64,000 nt of DNA, taken from Planctomycetota bacterium. Its GTDB lineage: Bacteria > Planctomycetota > B15-G4 > JADJEK01. Position numbers and translations under genes: made by a program. Under the pieces are notes generated by a model. The model was not told the DNA's origin. It saw only the letters and a program-made list of their open reading frames with translations, and ran no database searches. Position 1 is the first letter of the stretch, and the number at the start of each line of letters is the position of its first letter. Below are positions 45,093 through 54,139 of the stretch, one piece after another. The stretch covers positions 868,001-932,000 of the forward strand of contig JADJEK010000001.1 of the NCBI GenBank assembly GCA_016709145.1. The letters are read 5' to 3'.

Positions 45093-45607
45093 CGCGAACC
45101 TCCACAGTGCAGCAAGCGAACAGGGAACCAGCCGCGGATCTACGGCGGATCGCGCTCGTTGTTGGATGCGCGGCGGGTTCTCCGCCCACACGTTGCGCAG
45201 GACGGAAAACGCGAGCGGCTCGAGGTCGCGCGGAAACAAACGCACGGAAGAAGCCCGACTCTGCACGGCACGGAACATGTGTCTTGAGCGCGTTCGCACG
45301 CACCGGCCAACGCAGGCCGTTCGCCGCTCCGCCTTGCCATTCCGCGAGTTGCGTCGTCGCGACGCCCGCGCTGGCACAAAAACGCGGCGGGCTTGAACCC
45401 TGGCTTCGACCGGCCCTAGCTAAAGAGCCGCTCTCTGTCCGGAACTGCCGGCCGCGACCGAAGCGACTTCAAGACTCGTCGGCTTGAGTCGGATCGGTTC
45501 GGAATGTCCCGGCCGCGTCGTCGAGCGCGGGACATGTTCCGGGCACAACTCGATTCGAGTCGCCGATGGAGGGCGGCTCGGAACCGCCCTCAGGAGGGGC
45601 AAACACC
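45093..45607. other. Long upstream region of the CARDB-like gene
   Basis: 515 nt with no convincing gene. It contains promoters for two divergent genes. A 7-bp TGTCCCG/CGGGACA stem with a GGAA/TTCC extension (45501-45540) and the hairpin at 45569-45591 are the only structured parts seen. Confidence 0.45.
45569..45591 (+). promoter_or_regulatory. 5'-UTR hairpin just before the ribosome site
   Basis: GAGGGCGG pairs perfectly with CCGCCCTC around a 7-nt loop. The Shine-Dalgarno AGGAGGGG begins two bases after the stem and the ATG is at 45608. This could stabilise the mRNA 5' end or modulate translation; no ligand-binding riboswitch class is recognised. Confidence 0.5.
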
Positions 45608-47050
45608 ATGAGCATCACCCGCGCGTTCCCCAGCGTTCTCCCGAGCATGCGTAAGTTCATGTCGACCGCCGCACTCGCCGGTGCGTTCGCGGTCGCCCCG
45701 TCCGCTCTCGCGGACACCCCGCCCGACCTCATCGCTCTGTCGGTCAGCGGCCCCGGCCAGACCCAGATCGGCACGCCGGCCACGGTCAACCTGTTCGTGG
45801 TCAACCTCGGCGGCCCGCTGGTCGGCTCGTACACGGCCAACATCTATCTGTCGACCGACACCACGATCGACGTGGGCGACGCGCTGTTCTCGAGCGTGTC
45901 GAGCTCGTTCGTCGGTGCGCTGACGACGACCGCGACGATTCCGGAGAACCTGCAACCGGGCATCTACAACTTCCTGATGCGCATCGACCCCGCCGCCGGC
46001 GAGACGGTGACGTTCAACAACGAGATCATCGGCAACTCGATCGCCGCCTTCACCGTCGACCTCGTCGTCGAGAACGCCGCGCCCGTGTCCGCGTTCGCGA
46101 CCGCCGATGGCAACGACCCGCCGACCCACATCCTCTCGGTGAAGAACGGTGGCTCCGCGGACGGCATCCTCGTCTTCACGGCCAGCGAGTTCCCCGAAGT
46201 GAGCTGGCTGTCGATCACGCCGACGTCGAGCTTCGCCCTCGCGAACAACCCGGCGAACCAGATCGAAGTGCGCTTCGACGTCGATGGTCTCGCCCCGGGC
46301 GTGTACCAGACGCAAGTCGCCTTGGTGAACTTCAACGACGTCGACGACCACGAGCTCATCCCGGTCACGCTGACCGTCGGCCGCTCGCGCATGAACCCCG
46401 GTGATCGCCTCATCGGTGAAGTCGAGACGCCCGGCGAGAAGGACGAGGTCGCGTTCGACGCGGTGGCCGGCATGAAGGTCCGCGTGCGCGTCCAGTCGAC
46501 GAGCGGCGACCTCAAGCCGAAGCTCACGCTGATCGACCCGAACCAGCAAGTCCTGAAGGAGTACGTGCTGAAGCACTCGGCGCGCGGCATCCGCAAGAAC
46601 CTCGTGATGCCGACCTCGGGCGAATACACGCTCCGCATCGAAGGTGCGGCGGGCACGGTCGGTGACTACCTGATCCAGACCTCGCGCAAGCTGCCGAAGA
46701 AGGCCAAGCCGGCCACGCTGAAGATCAAGCCGTCGAACGGCGCGACCGTCGCGTACATCTCGCTGCTCGGCCTGCCGCTCGCGGACCTCGACTTCGTCGT
46801 CGCGCCGACCAAGAGCTTCAAGGCTCAGCCGATCGTGTCGCTGAAGAAGCCGGACGGGTTCTACCTCGACATCTCGGCGAACACCCAGGCCCAGCCGAAC
46901 CGCAACGTGGTCGGCGCCGACGTGATGCTCGCCACCGCCGGTGAGTACGTCCTCGAGATCACCGGTTTCGTGTCGCCGAAGGAGACGCTCAAGGTGAAGT
47001 TGCTCCCGACGCAGCCGGCCGCCGGCAACGCCTCGGTTCTGCTGCCCTGA
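45608..47050 (+). CDS. Secreted CARDB/PPC-domain protein
   Basis: 480 residues from ATG 45608 with AGGAGGGG upstream. Signal peptide near MSITRAFPSVLPSMRKFMST ... APSALAD. The first half holds CARDB-like beta-sandwiches (DLIALSVSGPGQTQIGTPAT, GSYTANIYLSTDTTIDVGDA, QPGIYNFLMRIDPAAGETVTFNN). The second half has pre-peptidase C-terminal (PPC)-like domains (DRLIGEVETPGEKDEVAFDA, TSGEYTLRIEGAAGTVGDY, AGEYVLEITGF). These are calcium- or matrix-binding modules on secreted proteins; no catalytic domain is seen, so a surface or matrix role is likely. A GC-rich terminator hairpin follows at 47145. Confidence 0.75.
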   Translation: MSITRAFPSVLPSMRKFMSTAALAGAFAVAPSALADTPPDLIALSVSGPGQTQIGTPATVNLFVVNLGGPLVGSYTANIYLSTDTTIDVGDALFSSVSSSFVGALTTTATIPENLQPGIYNFLMRIDPAAGETVTFNNEIIGNSIAAFTVDLVVENAAPVSAFATADGNDPPTHILSVKNGGSADGILVFTASEFPEVSWLSITPTSSFALANNPANQIEVRFDVDGLAPGVYQTQVALVNFNDVDDHELIPVTLTVGRSRMNPGDRLIGEVETPGEKDEVAFDAVAGMKVRVRVQSTSGDLKPKLTLIDPNQQVLKEYVLKHSARGIRKNLVMPTSGEYTLRIEGAAGTVGDYLIQTSRKLPKKAKPATLKIKPSNGATVAYISLLGLPLADLDFVVAPTKSFKAQPIVSLKKPDGFYLDISANTQAQPNRNVVGADVMLATAGEYVLEITGFVSPKETLKVKLLPTQPAAGNASVLLP

Positions 47051-47144
47051 TCGTCTTCGGACCAAGAAATGTTCTCGCGCCGCCGCGCATCTGAACGCGG
47101 CGACGTGAGTGGAAGCCCCCTCCTCCTCCACCCTCAGACCCGGC

Positions 47145-47176
47145 CGGGGGCCTCTCGCGCGAGCGAGGGGCCCCCG
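47145..47176 (+). terminator. Terminator-like hairpin after the CARDB gene
   Basis: CGGGGGCC at 47145 pairs with GGCCCCCG around an inner CTCGC/GCGAG stem with mismatches, about 95 nt after the stop at 47050. GC-rich with no T-run. Confidence 0.5.
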
Positions 47177-47226
47177 CCTTGTTTGCACGCGGGGACGTCC
47201 AACGCTTGGCGCGAAGGCTGGCGCGC

Positions 47227-47457
47227 GTCAGAGGCTGTGAATCAAGCCCTCGCTTCGAGGAATTGATTCACAGCCGAGCTCACAAGGTGCCGACGGCGGC
47301 GCCACGGTCGCAATGCGACCGACTTCATGGCCGCCGTATCCACAGGTTGTTCGCGCCATTCAACGCCGTTCATCAGTGAATTCGGCGACTACCGTCGCCG
47401 AGCAACACCTGGTGAGGCCGAGAACGTGAGTCAATCGGATTGATTCACGTTCTCTTA
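47227..47457. repeat. Dispersed palindromic element, copy A
   Basis: Hairpin 1 is GGCTGTGAATCAA (47231-47243) with TTGATTCACAGCC (47261-47273), enclosing a smaller CCTCG/CGAGG stem. A middle part with CACAAGGTG, GGCGGCG, GCCGCCGTAT, GAATTCGGCGACTACCGTCG follows. Hairpin 2 is 47420-47454 (GAGAACGTGAGTCAAT, CGG loop, ATTGATTCACGTTCTC, one G-T wobble). It aligns end to end with copy B (55786-56001, reverse orientation). It lies just upstream of the CopD-like gene, whose ATG is 15 nt beyond hairpin 2. Confidence 0.8.
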
Positions 47458-47469
47458 GACTCCGCGTCC

Positions 47470-47907
47470 ATGACCCACGATCAAGCGATCCTGCTGCTGC
47501 ACGTCCTCGGCGCCTCGGTGTGGACCGGCGGACATCTCGTCCTCGCGATCGGGTTCCTGCCCGGTGCGCTCAAGAGCGGCGACGCGACGCTGCTGCGCGC
47601 CGTCGAGACCCGCTTCGAGCGCGTCGGCATCCCGGCTCTGATCGTGCAGATCGCGACCGGGATCATGCTTGCGCGCAAGTACCTGCCGGATCCGTCGACG
47701 TGGCTCGCGTTCCAAGGCAAGGTCGGTGCCCACATCGGGGCGAAGATCGTCCTGCTCGGCGTGACGTTGGTCTTCGCGATCCATGCGCGCGTCCGACTCG
47801 TCCCGCACATGGGTGAGCGCCTGAAGGCGCTGGCCTTCCACATGATCGTGGTGACGGTGCTGTCGGTCCTTTTCGTCGTGCTCGGTCTCGGCATCCGGGC
47901 AGGCTGA
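47470..47907 (+). CDS. CopD-like membrane protein
   Basis: 145 residues from ATG 47470. Four hydrophobic segments (AILLLHVLGASVWTGGHLVL, LIVQIATGIMLA, GAKIVLLGVTLVFAIHAR, MIVVTVLSVLFVVLGLGI) with His residues in LLHVLGAS, GGHLVLA, GAHIGAK and FHMIVV. This resembles the CopD/DUF2269-type inner-membrane domain, which may bind heme or copper. No copper-binding periplasmic partner is adjacent. The promoter region is occupied by repeat copy A. Confidence 0.65.
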   Translation: MTHDQAILLLHVLGASVWTGGHLVLAIGFLPGALKSGDATLLRAVETRFERVGIPALIVQIATGIMLARKYLPDPSTWLAFQGKVGAHIGAKIVLLGVTLVFAIHARVRLVPHMGERLKALAFHMIVVTVLSVLFVVLGLGIRAG

Positions 47908-48074
47908 CGCACGCAACTCGTCCACGCGAACGACCCATCCGGACGGACTTTCAGCTCGGAGGTCCTTCGCCGGTTGCCGATCCCAGCGCCTTGGTTACAA
48001 CACCCGACAGCCCTGGCTCGGATCGTCCAGCATCCGACTCGGCACTTGCCTAGATCGCCCCGCTCCGCTGCACC

Positions 48075-48638
48075 ATGAGAGACAACTCCGGCTTCGCGAC
48101 CACTTTCGAACGAGCGCGACAGCATGACGGCGACGCCTTCCTCGCTCTGATGCGAGACGTCGACGACACGCTGCGGCGCTACGTGCAGCGGCACATGTCG
48201 CCCGCACTCGGAGCCGTGATCGCCGTCGACGACGTCTTGCAAGACGTCTCGTTGTTGCTGTTCGAGCGCATCGACCGCTTTCCCGCCGACCTCGATGGCG
48301 CCGAGTTCGCCGCGTACGCGATGCAGATCACGAAGCATCGACTCGTCGACCTCGCGCGCTCCCAAGTCCAATGCACCGTCGACGGTCTCGGCGACGAACC
48401 CGAGGCCTCGGCGAGTCGGACCGGGTCGGTGACGTCGGCGGACGATCGCCGCAAGCTTCGAGAGGCCGTCGAGCGCCTTCCGTCGGATCAGGCCGCCATC
48501 GTCCGAGCCGTCGTGTTCGAGGGTCGCTCGGTGAAGAGCGCGGCCGAGTCGTGCTCCATCACCGAGGAAGCGGTGCGCCAGCGACTCGCTCGCGCTCGCA
48601 GTCGTTTGCGCGAACTGTTCGGCATCGATCCACGCTGA
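48075..48638 (+). CDS. ECF-type RNA polymerase sigma factor
   Basis: 187 residues. Region 2 is DDVLQDVSLLLFERIDRFP and AYAMQITKHRLVDLARSQ; region 4 is LREAVERLPSDQAAIVRAVV, GRSVKSAAESCSITEEAVRQRLARARSRLREL split across the helix-turn-helix. The sequence belongs to the planctomycete ECF group that precedes a Ser/Thr kinase gene. The kinase starts 23 nt after its stop. It probably directs RNA polymerase to a small regulon under control of that kinase. No anti-sigma factor gene is next to it. Confidence 0.88.
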   Translation: MRDNSGFATTFERARQHDGDAFLALMRDVDDTLRRYVQRHMSPALGAVIAVDDVLQDVSLLLFERIDRFPADLDGAEFAAYAMQITKHRLVDLARSQVQCTVDGLGDEPEASASRTGSVTSADDRRKLREAVERLPSDQAAIVRAVVFEGRSVKSAAESCSITEEAVRQRLARARSRLRELFGIDPR

Positions 48639-48661
48639 GCGCGATGTTCGGGGGGAATCGA

Positions 48662-51391
48662 ATGGACCAAGACACCGCGCTGAAGCTGTTCACGGAGATC
48701 TACCTCGCCGATCTCGAGCGCGATCGCGTCCGTACGCTCGACGAGTATCGCCGGCTGTTCCCCGATCACTCCGATTCGATCGCGTCGAAGTACGAGCGGA
48801 TGAACCTCGACGGGAATGCGCAACGCCCTGCGCTCGACGCGACCGACGGAGCGGTGTTCATCGGTCCGTATCGACTCGAACACCGTCTCGGCCGCGGCGG
48901 GCAAGGCGAGGTGCATCTCGCGTTCGACACGCGACTGAACCGCCACGTCGCGCTGAAGACGCTGCATGGGATCGAGAGCGACGACTCGCGCCGCGCGCTG
49001 TTGCGCGAAGCAGCCGTCGTCGCAGGCCTCGACCACCCGAATCTCTGCACGGTCTACGAGGTCGGCTCGGCCGACGGCATCGACTTCGTCGCGATGCGGT
49101 ACGTCAAAGGTCGCACGCTGGCGCAGTACATCGAGACCTTGCGCGCGATGTCGCCACGAGAGAGCGCGGACCTGCTGAAGAACTGGCGCGTCGCCGTCGA
49201 GTGGATCGAGACCTGCGCACGCGCGCTCCACGTCGCGCATGCGACCGGCCTCGTGCACCGCGACGTGAAGCCCGGCAACATCTTGTTGTCCGAGGACGGC
49301 AAGCCGGTCGTCGTCGACTTCGGCCTCGCGCGCCAACAGCAGAGCGACGTGCTCACCACGATCGGACGCTCGGTCGGCACGCCGGCGTACATGGCGCCGG
49401 AGGCCGTGCACGGCGAGCGGACACTCGATCGACGTGTCGACGTCTGGGCGCTGGGCGTGATCCTGTACGAGCTCCTGACGTTGCGCCGTCCGTTCGTCGC
49501 TCCGACGCGCGACGGCGTTTGGCGTGCGATCCTCGAGACGACCCCGGCCGATCCACGCACGCACGTGCCGACGCTTCCGCACGCGGTCTGCGACATCGTT
49601 GCCGTCGCACTCGCGCCGCAACCCGATCGCCGGTACGCGACCGCGCTCGATCTGGCTGCGGATCTGCGGCGGCTGCTCGACGGCAAGCCGATCCAAGCCA
49701 AGCCGCCGCGCGCCTTCGAACGCGTCGAGATGTTCGTTCGGCGCAATCCAGTGGTCTCCGCGCTGACCGCGGTGTTGATCACCGTGCTGGCCGGAGGGCT
49801 CGTGTACGCGGCGATCACGAATCGTGATCTGAGCGATCGGCGGCGCGAGGCCGACGAAGCCGCGGCCACCGCGATGCGTGCTCTGGCCGAAGCGCAGTGG
49901 CGGGCGGATCGAGGATTCGTGGCGGATCTCGCCGACCGCGCGAACGAGGCGTACCCCGTCCATCCGCGCATGATCCCGGCGTGGGAGGCGTGGATCCGGG
50001 ACGTCGAATCCTTGAACGGACGACTCGACGTTCACCGAGCGCTGTACGCGGCACCACCGAAGGGCGCACTGCAACCACACACCGTGGAGTGGGAAGCAGC
50101 GCGAACGTCGGACCTGCAGGAACTCGCCGGTCGCGAGCGGGACAAGCGCGAACTCGAGCGGGTCTTCCCGAACTTCCGCGGCCCGAACGAAGTCGCGATC
50201 GTCACCGCGATGATCGCGAAGGCCACGTCCGACATCGATCGGATGCGCGTTCGCACCGAGAGCGAACCGTACTTCGCCGAGCCAGCCGATGCGTTGACCC
50301 GAGAAGAACTCGGCGACCTCATCACACGCGTCGAGACCCTCGCGGGCCGTGGCACCGAGGACATCCGCCGTCGGATCGACCTGGCACGCCGCATCGAGCA
50401 CGAGTCCTTGGTGCGACACGCCGACGAATGGTCGAAGGCCATCGCGGCGATCGAAGCCGACCCGCGTTACGCCGGTCTGGAACTCCAACCGCAGTACGGC
50501 CTCGTGCCACTCGGTCCCGACCCGCGCTCAGGGCTGCACGAGTTCATCGACTTGTTCACACACGATCCGAGCGTTCCGCTCCCGACGCGCAGCGATTCCG
50601 GCGAGCTCACGATGACCACCGAGTGCGGCATCGTGCTCGTGTTGATCCTGGGGACGACCTGCACGCTCGGATCGACGCCGGAGCAGCTCGAACGAGTTCG
50701 ACTCGGAATGGCCCTGTCGGACCTACGCGAATCGCCCATGTTCGAGGTGACGCTCGATCCGTACTTCATCGGCAAGCACGAGATGTCCCAGGCCCAGTAC
50801 GCCCGGCTCGACCCCACGCACCGCAGCGGGTACGTGCCGTCGGGGACGTTCGGGGTCCAGAACTCGAACCCGGTCGAAATGGTGACGTGGGCCCAAGCCC
50901 GCGGGATGCTGCGTCGAATCGGCCTCGGATTGCCGACCGAGGCGCAGTGGGAGTGCGCGGCGCGCGCGAACACGTCGACGATCTGGTGGTGCGGCGACGA
51001 CTTCCACGACCTCGAAGGCGCCGTGAACTGGGCCGATGCGACCGCGGCATCCCGCGGCATCGCTTCCGGATCCGCCGACCTTTGGCCGGGCTTCGACGAC
51101 GGCGACGTCGTGCACACCTGTGTCTGGACGAAGCGACCGAACCCGTTCGGACTGCATCACGTGTACGGCAACGTTGCCGAGTGGACGCTCGACGTGCTCG
51201 GTGACTACCGCCTTCCTCTTCGACCCGGCAGCGGCGAGCGAATCGGAAGCCACGACCTCAAGCGGGTCGCACGCGGCGGTTCCTTCCAGGAGTCCTGGTC
51301 GAAATCGAGGTCGGCGGCCCGCGAGACCACGCGGATCGAGGTCCCGAGCGCCACGATCGGCATCCGCGCCGCTCGCGCGATCGATCCGTGA
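48662..51391 (+). CDS. Membrane Ser/Thr protein kinase fused to a SUMF1/FGE-like domain
   Basis: 909 residues from ATG 48662, preceded by GGGGGG. An N-terminal helical segment of 60 residues leads to a Hanks kinase: GRGGQGEV (P-loop, near 78), K99, HRDVKPGNIL (H199/D201), DFGLA (D219), APE 246-248. One membrane segment at about 362-385 (VVSALTAVLITVLAGGLVY) is followed by a helical region, then a sulfatase-modifying-factor domain (about 650-905): TCTLGSTPEQ, YFIGKHEMSQAQYARL, NPVEMVTWAQARGM, LPTEAQWECAARAN, YGNVAEWTLDVL and a terminal IGIRAARAI. The kinase is cytoplasmic and the SUMF1 part is outside, giving a one-protein sensor. Coupled to the ECF factor. Confidence 0.87.
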   Translation: MDQDTALKLFTEIYLADLERDRVRTLDEYRRLFPDHSDSIASKYERMNLDGNAQRPALDATDGAVFIGPYRLEHRLGRGGQGEVHLAFDTRLNRHVALKTLHGIESDDSRRALLREAAVVAGLDHPNLCTVYEVGSADGIDFVAMRYVKGRTLAQYIETLRAMSPRESADLLKNWRVAVEWIETCARALHVAHATGLVHRDVKPGNILLSEDGKPVVVDFGLARQQQSDVLTTIGRSVGTPAYMAPEAVHGERTLDRRVDVWALGVILYELLTLRRPFVAPTRDGVWRAILETTPADPRTHVPTLPHAVCDIVAVALAPQPDRRYATALDLAADLRRLLDGKPIQAKPPRAFERVEMFVRRNPVVSALTAVLITVLAGGLVYAAITNRDLSDRRREADEAAATAMRALAEAQWRADRGFVADLADRANEAYPVHPRMIPAWEAWIRDVESLNGRLDVHRALYAAPPKGALQPHTVEWEAARTSDLQELAGRERDKRELERVFPNFRGPNEVAIVTAMIAKATSDIDRMRVRTESEPYFAEPADALTREELGDLITRVETLAGRGTEDIRRRIDLARRIEHESLVRHADEWSKAIAAIEADPRYAGLELQPQYGLVPLGPDPRSGLHEFIDLFTHDPSVPLPTRSDSGELTMTTECGIVLVLILGTTCTLGSTPEQLERVRLGMALSDLRESPMFEVTLDPYFIGKHEMSQAQYARLDPTHRSGYVPSGTFGVQNSNPVEMVTWAQARGMLRRIGLGLPTEAQWECAARANTSTIWWCGDDFHDLEGAVNWADATAASRGIASGSADLWPGFDDGDVVHTCVWTKRPNPFGLHHVYGNVAEWTLDVLGDYRLPLRPGSGERIGSHDLKRVARGGSFQESWSKSRSAARETTRIEVPSATIGIRAARAIDP

Positions 51392-52645
51392 TCAGCGCGT
51401 CGCCGCGTTCGCGCCGGCGACGTGCCCGGTCGAGAACGCGGCCTGGAAGTTGAACCCGCCGATCGGGCCATCGACGTCGAGCACTTCTCCGCAGACGTAG
51501 AGCCCGGGGACGCGCCTCGATTGCATCGTGGCCGGATCGACTTCGTCGAGCGCGACGCCGCCGACCGTCACTTCCGCGCGCGTGAAGTCCTGTGTGCCCG
51601 CGATCGGGATGCGCGCGCCTTTCAGCAACTCGACGACGACACGTCGATGCGCGCGCGGGACCTCGGCGCAGCGCTGTGCGCCGCGAACGCCGCGCGTCGC
51701 GAACAAGACATCGAGGAAGCGCTGCGGGAAGTCGCCTTCGATCGCGTTCGACAGCGAGTGTGTCGGCATCACTTCGATCGAGCGGTCGAGTTCATGCTCG
51801 AGTTCTTGCGCCGACAGGTCGGGGAGGAAGTCGACGACGAGCGTCGTCGGCTCATCGCGCGTCGACACCTCGCGCGAAACGTCCATCGCCGCGGGGCCCG
51901 ACAAACCGAAGTGCGTGAACAACAGCGGTCGGCGCCGCCGCGCGAGCTCGGCGCCGCTCGCGTCGACGAGGCGCACCTCGACGTCCTGGAACGCGATACC
52001 GGTCAGCGACTTCACCCACTCTTCGTCGACGCGCAGCGGGACGAGCGCGGGGCGCGGCGTGACGATCGTGTGGCCGAGCCGCGCCGCGATCGCGTAGCCA
52101 TCGCCGGTCGAACCCGTGCCTGGATACGACTTGCCGCCGACGGCGAGCACGACGGTCTTCGTCGTGAGGCGATCCGCTCCCGCGTGGACCACGAACGTCC
52201 CGTCGTCCTGACGCTGCACGACCTCGACGCGCGACTCGCAGCGCATGCGCGCACCGGCGGCTTCGAAGCGTCGCAGGAACGCGGCGAGCACGTCGGTCGC
52301 CTTGTTGCTCTTCGGGAAGACCTTGTCGAACTTCTCTTCGTAGGTCTCGACGCCTTCGTCATGCAGCAGTTGAACGATCGCCGTCGGCGGCAGCGCCTTG
52401 AACGCGTGGCCGAGGAAGCGCCCGGCGGTCTTGCCGAAGTGCTTCGCCAATACGTGGACCGGCAACACCGAAGTCACGTTGCAGCGTGAGCCGCCCGACG
52501 CGAGCACTTTGACGCCGGGCTTCTTGTTGCGCTCGAGCAGCAGCACGCGGGAACCACGCCCCGCCGCTTCGGTGGCCGCGAACAGGCCGGCGGCGCCGCC
52601 ACCGAGGACCACGACGTCGAACTCTGCGGACCTCTCGGCGGACAT
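51392..52645 (-). CDS. HI0933/BaiN-family flavoprotein
   Basis: 417 residues from ATG 52645 (MSAERSAEFDVVVLGGGAAG). The FAD-binding GGGAAGLFAATEAAGRG is followed by KVLASGGSRCNVT, AVGGKSYPGTGSTGDGYAIA, LLFTHFGLSGPAAMDVSR and the C-terminal LYVCGEVLDVDGPIGGFNFQ with ATGG-like FSTGH. These are the HI0933-like (DUF, BaiN/RdsA) signatures. Members are FAD-dependent reductases; one, BaiN, acts in bile-acid dehydroxylation, and most have no known substrate. The divergent GntR-ABC operon starts 196 nt away. Confidence 0.88.
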   Translation of the reverse strand: MSAERSAEFDVVVLGGGAAGLFAATEAAGRGSRVLLLERNKKPGVKVLASGGSRCNVTSVLPVHVLAKHFGKTAGRFLGHAFKALPPTAIVQLLHDEGVETYEEKFDKVFPKSNKATDVLAAFLRRFEAAGARMRCESRVEVVQRQDDGTFVVHAGADRLTTKTVVLAVGGKSYPGTGSTGDGYAIAARLGHTIVTPRPALVPLRVDEEWVKSLTGIAFQDVEVRLVDASGAELARRRRPLLFTHFGLSGPAAMDVSREVSTRDEPTTLVVDFLPDLSAQELEHELDRSIEVMPTHSLSNAIEGDFPQRFLDVLFATRGVRGAQRCAEVPRAHRRVVVELLKGARIPIAGTQDFTRAEVTVGGVALDEVDPATMQSRRVPGLYVCGEVLDVDGPIGGFNFQAAFSTGHVAGANAATR

Positions 52646-52841
52646 GGATGACGGACCTCGACGGCGATCGGCGAACGGAGCCCGAGATTGTGGCACTCGC
52701 ATCGGCGTTGTCACCCACGGACCGAAGATGCGACCGACCGCACCCGCCCGGCCGCGCACGCTCGAGCGAATTCGGGGCTTCAGTGTGCTGCCGTACCAGT
52801 CCGATAGGACAGCTCCGCGTTGCCCGTGGAGATCTCCTCTC

Positions 52842-53228
52842 GTGATCATCGACATCGACAGCGGCGGCGATCGTTCGCCGTGCGAACAGATCCTCGAGCA
52901 GATCCGCGCGGCCATCGCGCGGGGCGGTTTGCGGCCCGGCGATCGGCTGCCCTCCGTGCGCGGGCTCGCGTCGCAAGCTCGCGTGAATCCGAACACGGTC
53001 GCGAAGGCGTACCGCGAGCTCGAGTGGAGCGGACTCGTCCTCACGCGTCCCGGGGACGGTGTGTTCGTCGCCGACGGCGCGGTCGCGAAGTGCAGGACCT
53101 CGGCGCGGTCGACGGCCCTCGAGCGGCTCGAGCGAGCGCTCGACGAAGCACTCGCCACGGGACTCGCCCCCGACGAACTCGAGCGGCGCGTCGGGCGTCA
53201 CCTCGCGCGCACGGAGGTGCCGCGATGA
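52842..53228 (+). CDS. YtrA-type GntR transcription regulator
   Basis: 128 residues from a GTG at 52842 (MIIDIDSGGDRSPCEQILEQ). A winged-helix GntR DNA-binding domain (IRAAIARGGLRPGDRLPSVR, LASQARVNPNTVAKAYRELE, GLVLTRPGDGVFVADG) is followed by a 45-residue helical dimerisation tail, the short YtrA-type layout. Such regulators usually repress the ABC transporter operon they lie in. The ATGA overlap with the ABC ATPase confirms a single operon. Effector unknown. Confidence 0.85.
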   Translation: MIIDIDSGGDRSPCEQILEQIRAAIARGGLRPGDRLPSVRGLASQARVNPNTVAKAYRELEWSGLVLTRPGDGVFVADGAVAKCRTSARSTALERLERALDEALATGLAPDELERRVGRHLARTEVPR

Positions 53229-54139
53229 GCGCGAACCCGATCGAAGTCAGCGACCTCCGGTTCGCGTTCGAGCGCAAGCCGGTGCTCGACGGCGTCTCGC
53301 TGCGTGTGCCACAGGGCTCGTTGTGCGCGATCGTCGGCCGCAATGGTTGCGGGAAGTCGACGCTGCTGAAGCTGATCGCGGGCATCCTCGCGCCCCCGCG
53401 CGGCGTGATCTCGACGCTCGGGCTCGATCCACGACGGCACGGTCCACGCATTCGTGCGCGGCTCGGCTACGTCGCCGACTCGCTCGACGTTCCGGACTGG
53501 ATGCGCGTGAAGGACTACTTCCGCTTCATCGCGCCGTTCCACCCGAGTTGGGACGCGGCCGAGGAAGCGCGGCTGCGCGCACAAGCCGATCTCGATCCGC
53601 AGGCGCGCATCGCGACGCTCTCGCGCGGCGTGAAGGCGCGCGTCGCGTTGGTCGCCGCGCTGGCGCACCGGCCCGAGCTGCTGTTGCTCGACGAACCGTT
53701 CGCGGGCTTCGACGCGTCGGTCCGCGCCGATGTGCTCGACGCACTGCTCGCGCACGACGCGACACGTTCTCGCACGATCGTGTTCGTCTCGCATTCGACG
53801 GCCGACGTCGAGCGGCTCGCGGATCGCGTCGTCGTGCTCGATCACGGCAAGGTCGCGTTCCACGGCGAGACCGACGAATTGCGGCGACGATTCGCGCGCG
53901 TGATCGTGCGGCTGTGCCACGTCGACGCGCGATTCGAGCCACCACGCGGAGTGCTCAGCGAGCGCGCCGGCGACACCGTGGCACTGCGCTACCGCGACTT
54001 CGACGAGCGCGCGGAGGCGTGGCTCGCGCACCACGAGCTGGTCACGTCGTTCGAGGTGCGCGGTCGCGCTCTCGACGAGGTCGTACGCGCCTGCATCGAG
54101 GCGCCGAAGTCGGAGGTCCCGTCATGCGTCGGTTCGTGA
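53225..54139 (+). CDS. ABC transporter ATP-binding protein
   Basis: 304 residues. Walker A GRNGCGKST, Q-loop region GYVADSLDVPDWM, a degenerate signature LSRGVKAR, Walker B LLLLDEPFAGFD, and H-loop VFVSHST. The C-terminal 70 residues (ARVIVRLCHVDARFEPPRGV) form a small beta-rich tail seen in ABC-2 drug or lantibiotic exporters. It pairs with the following permease (16-nt overlap). The YtrA regulator and this layout suggest an antibiotic- or signal-related exporter. Confidence 0.86.
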   Translation: MSANPIEVSDLRFAFERKPVLDGVSLRVPQGSLCAIVGRNGCGKSTLLKLIAGILAPPRGVISTLGLDPRRHGPRIRARLGYVADSLDVPDWMRVKDYFRFIAPFHPSWDAAEEARLRAQADLDPQARIATLSRGVKARVALVAALAHRPELLLLDEPFAGFDASVRADVLDALLAHDATRSRTIVFVSHSTADVERLADRVVVLDHGKVAFHGETDELRRRFARVIVRLCHVDARFEPPRGVLSERAGDTVALRYRDFDERAEAWLAHHELVTSFEVRGRALDEVVRACIEAPKSEVPSCVGS

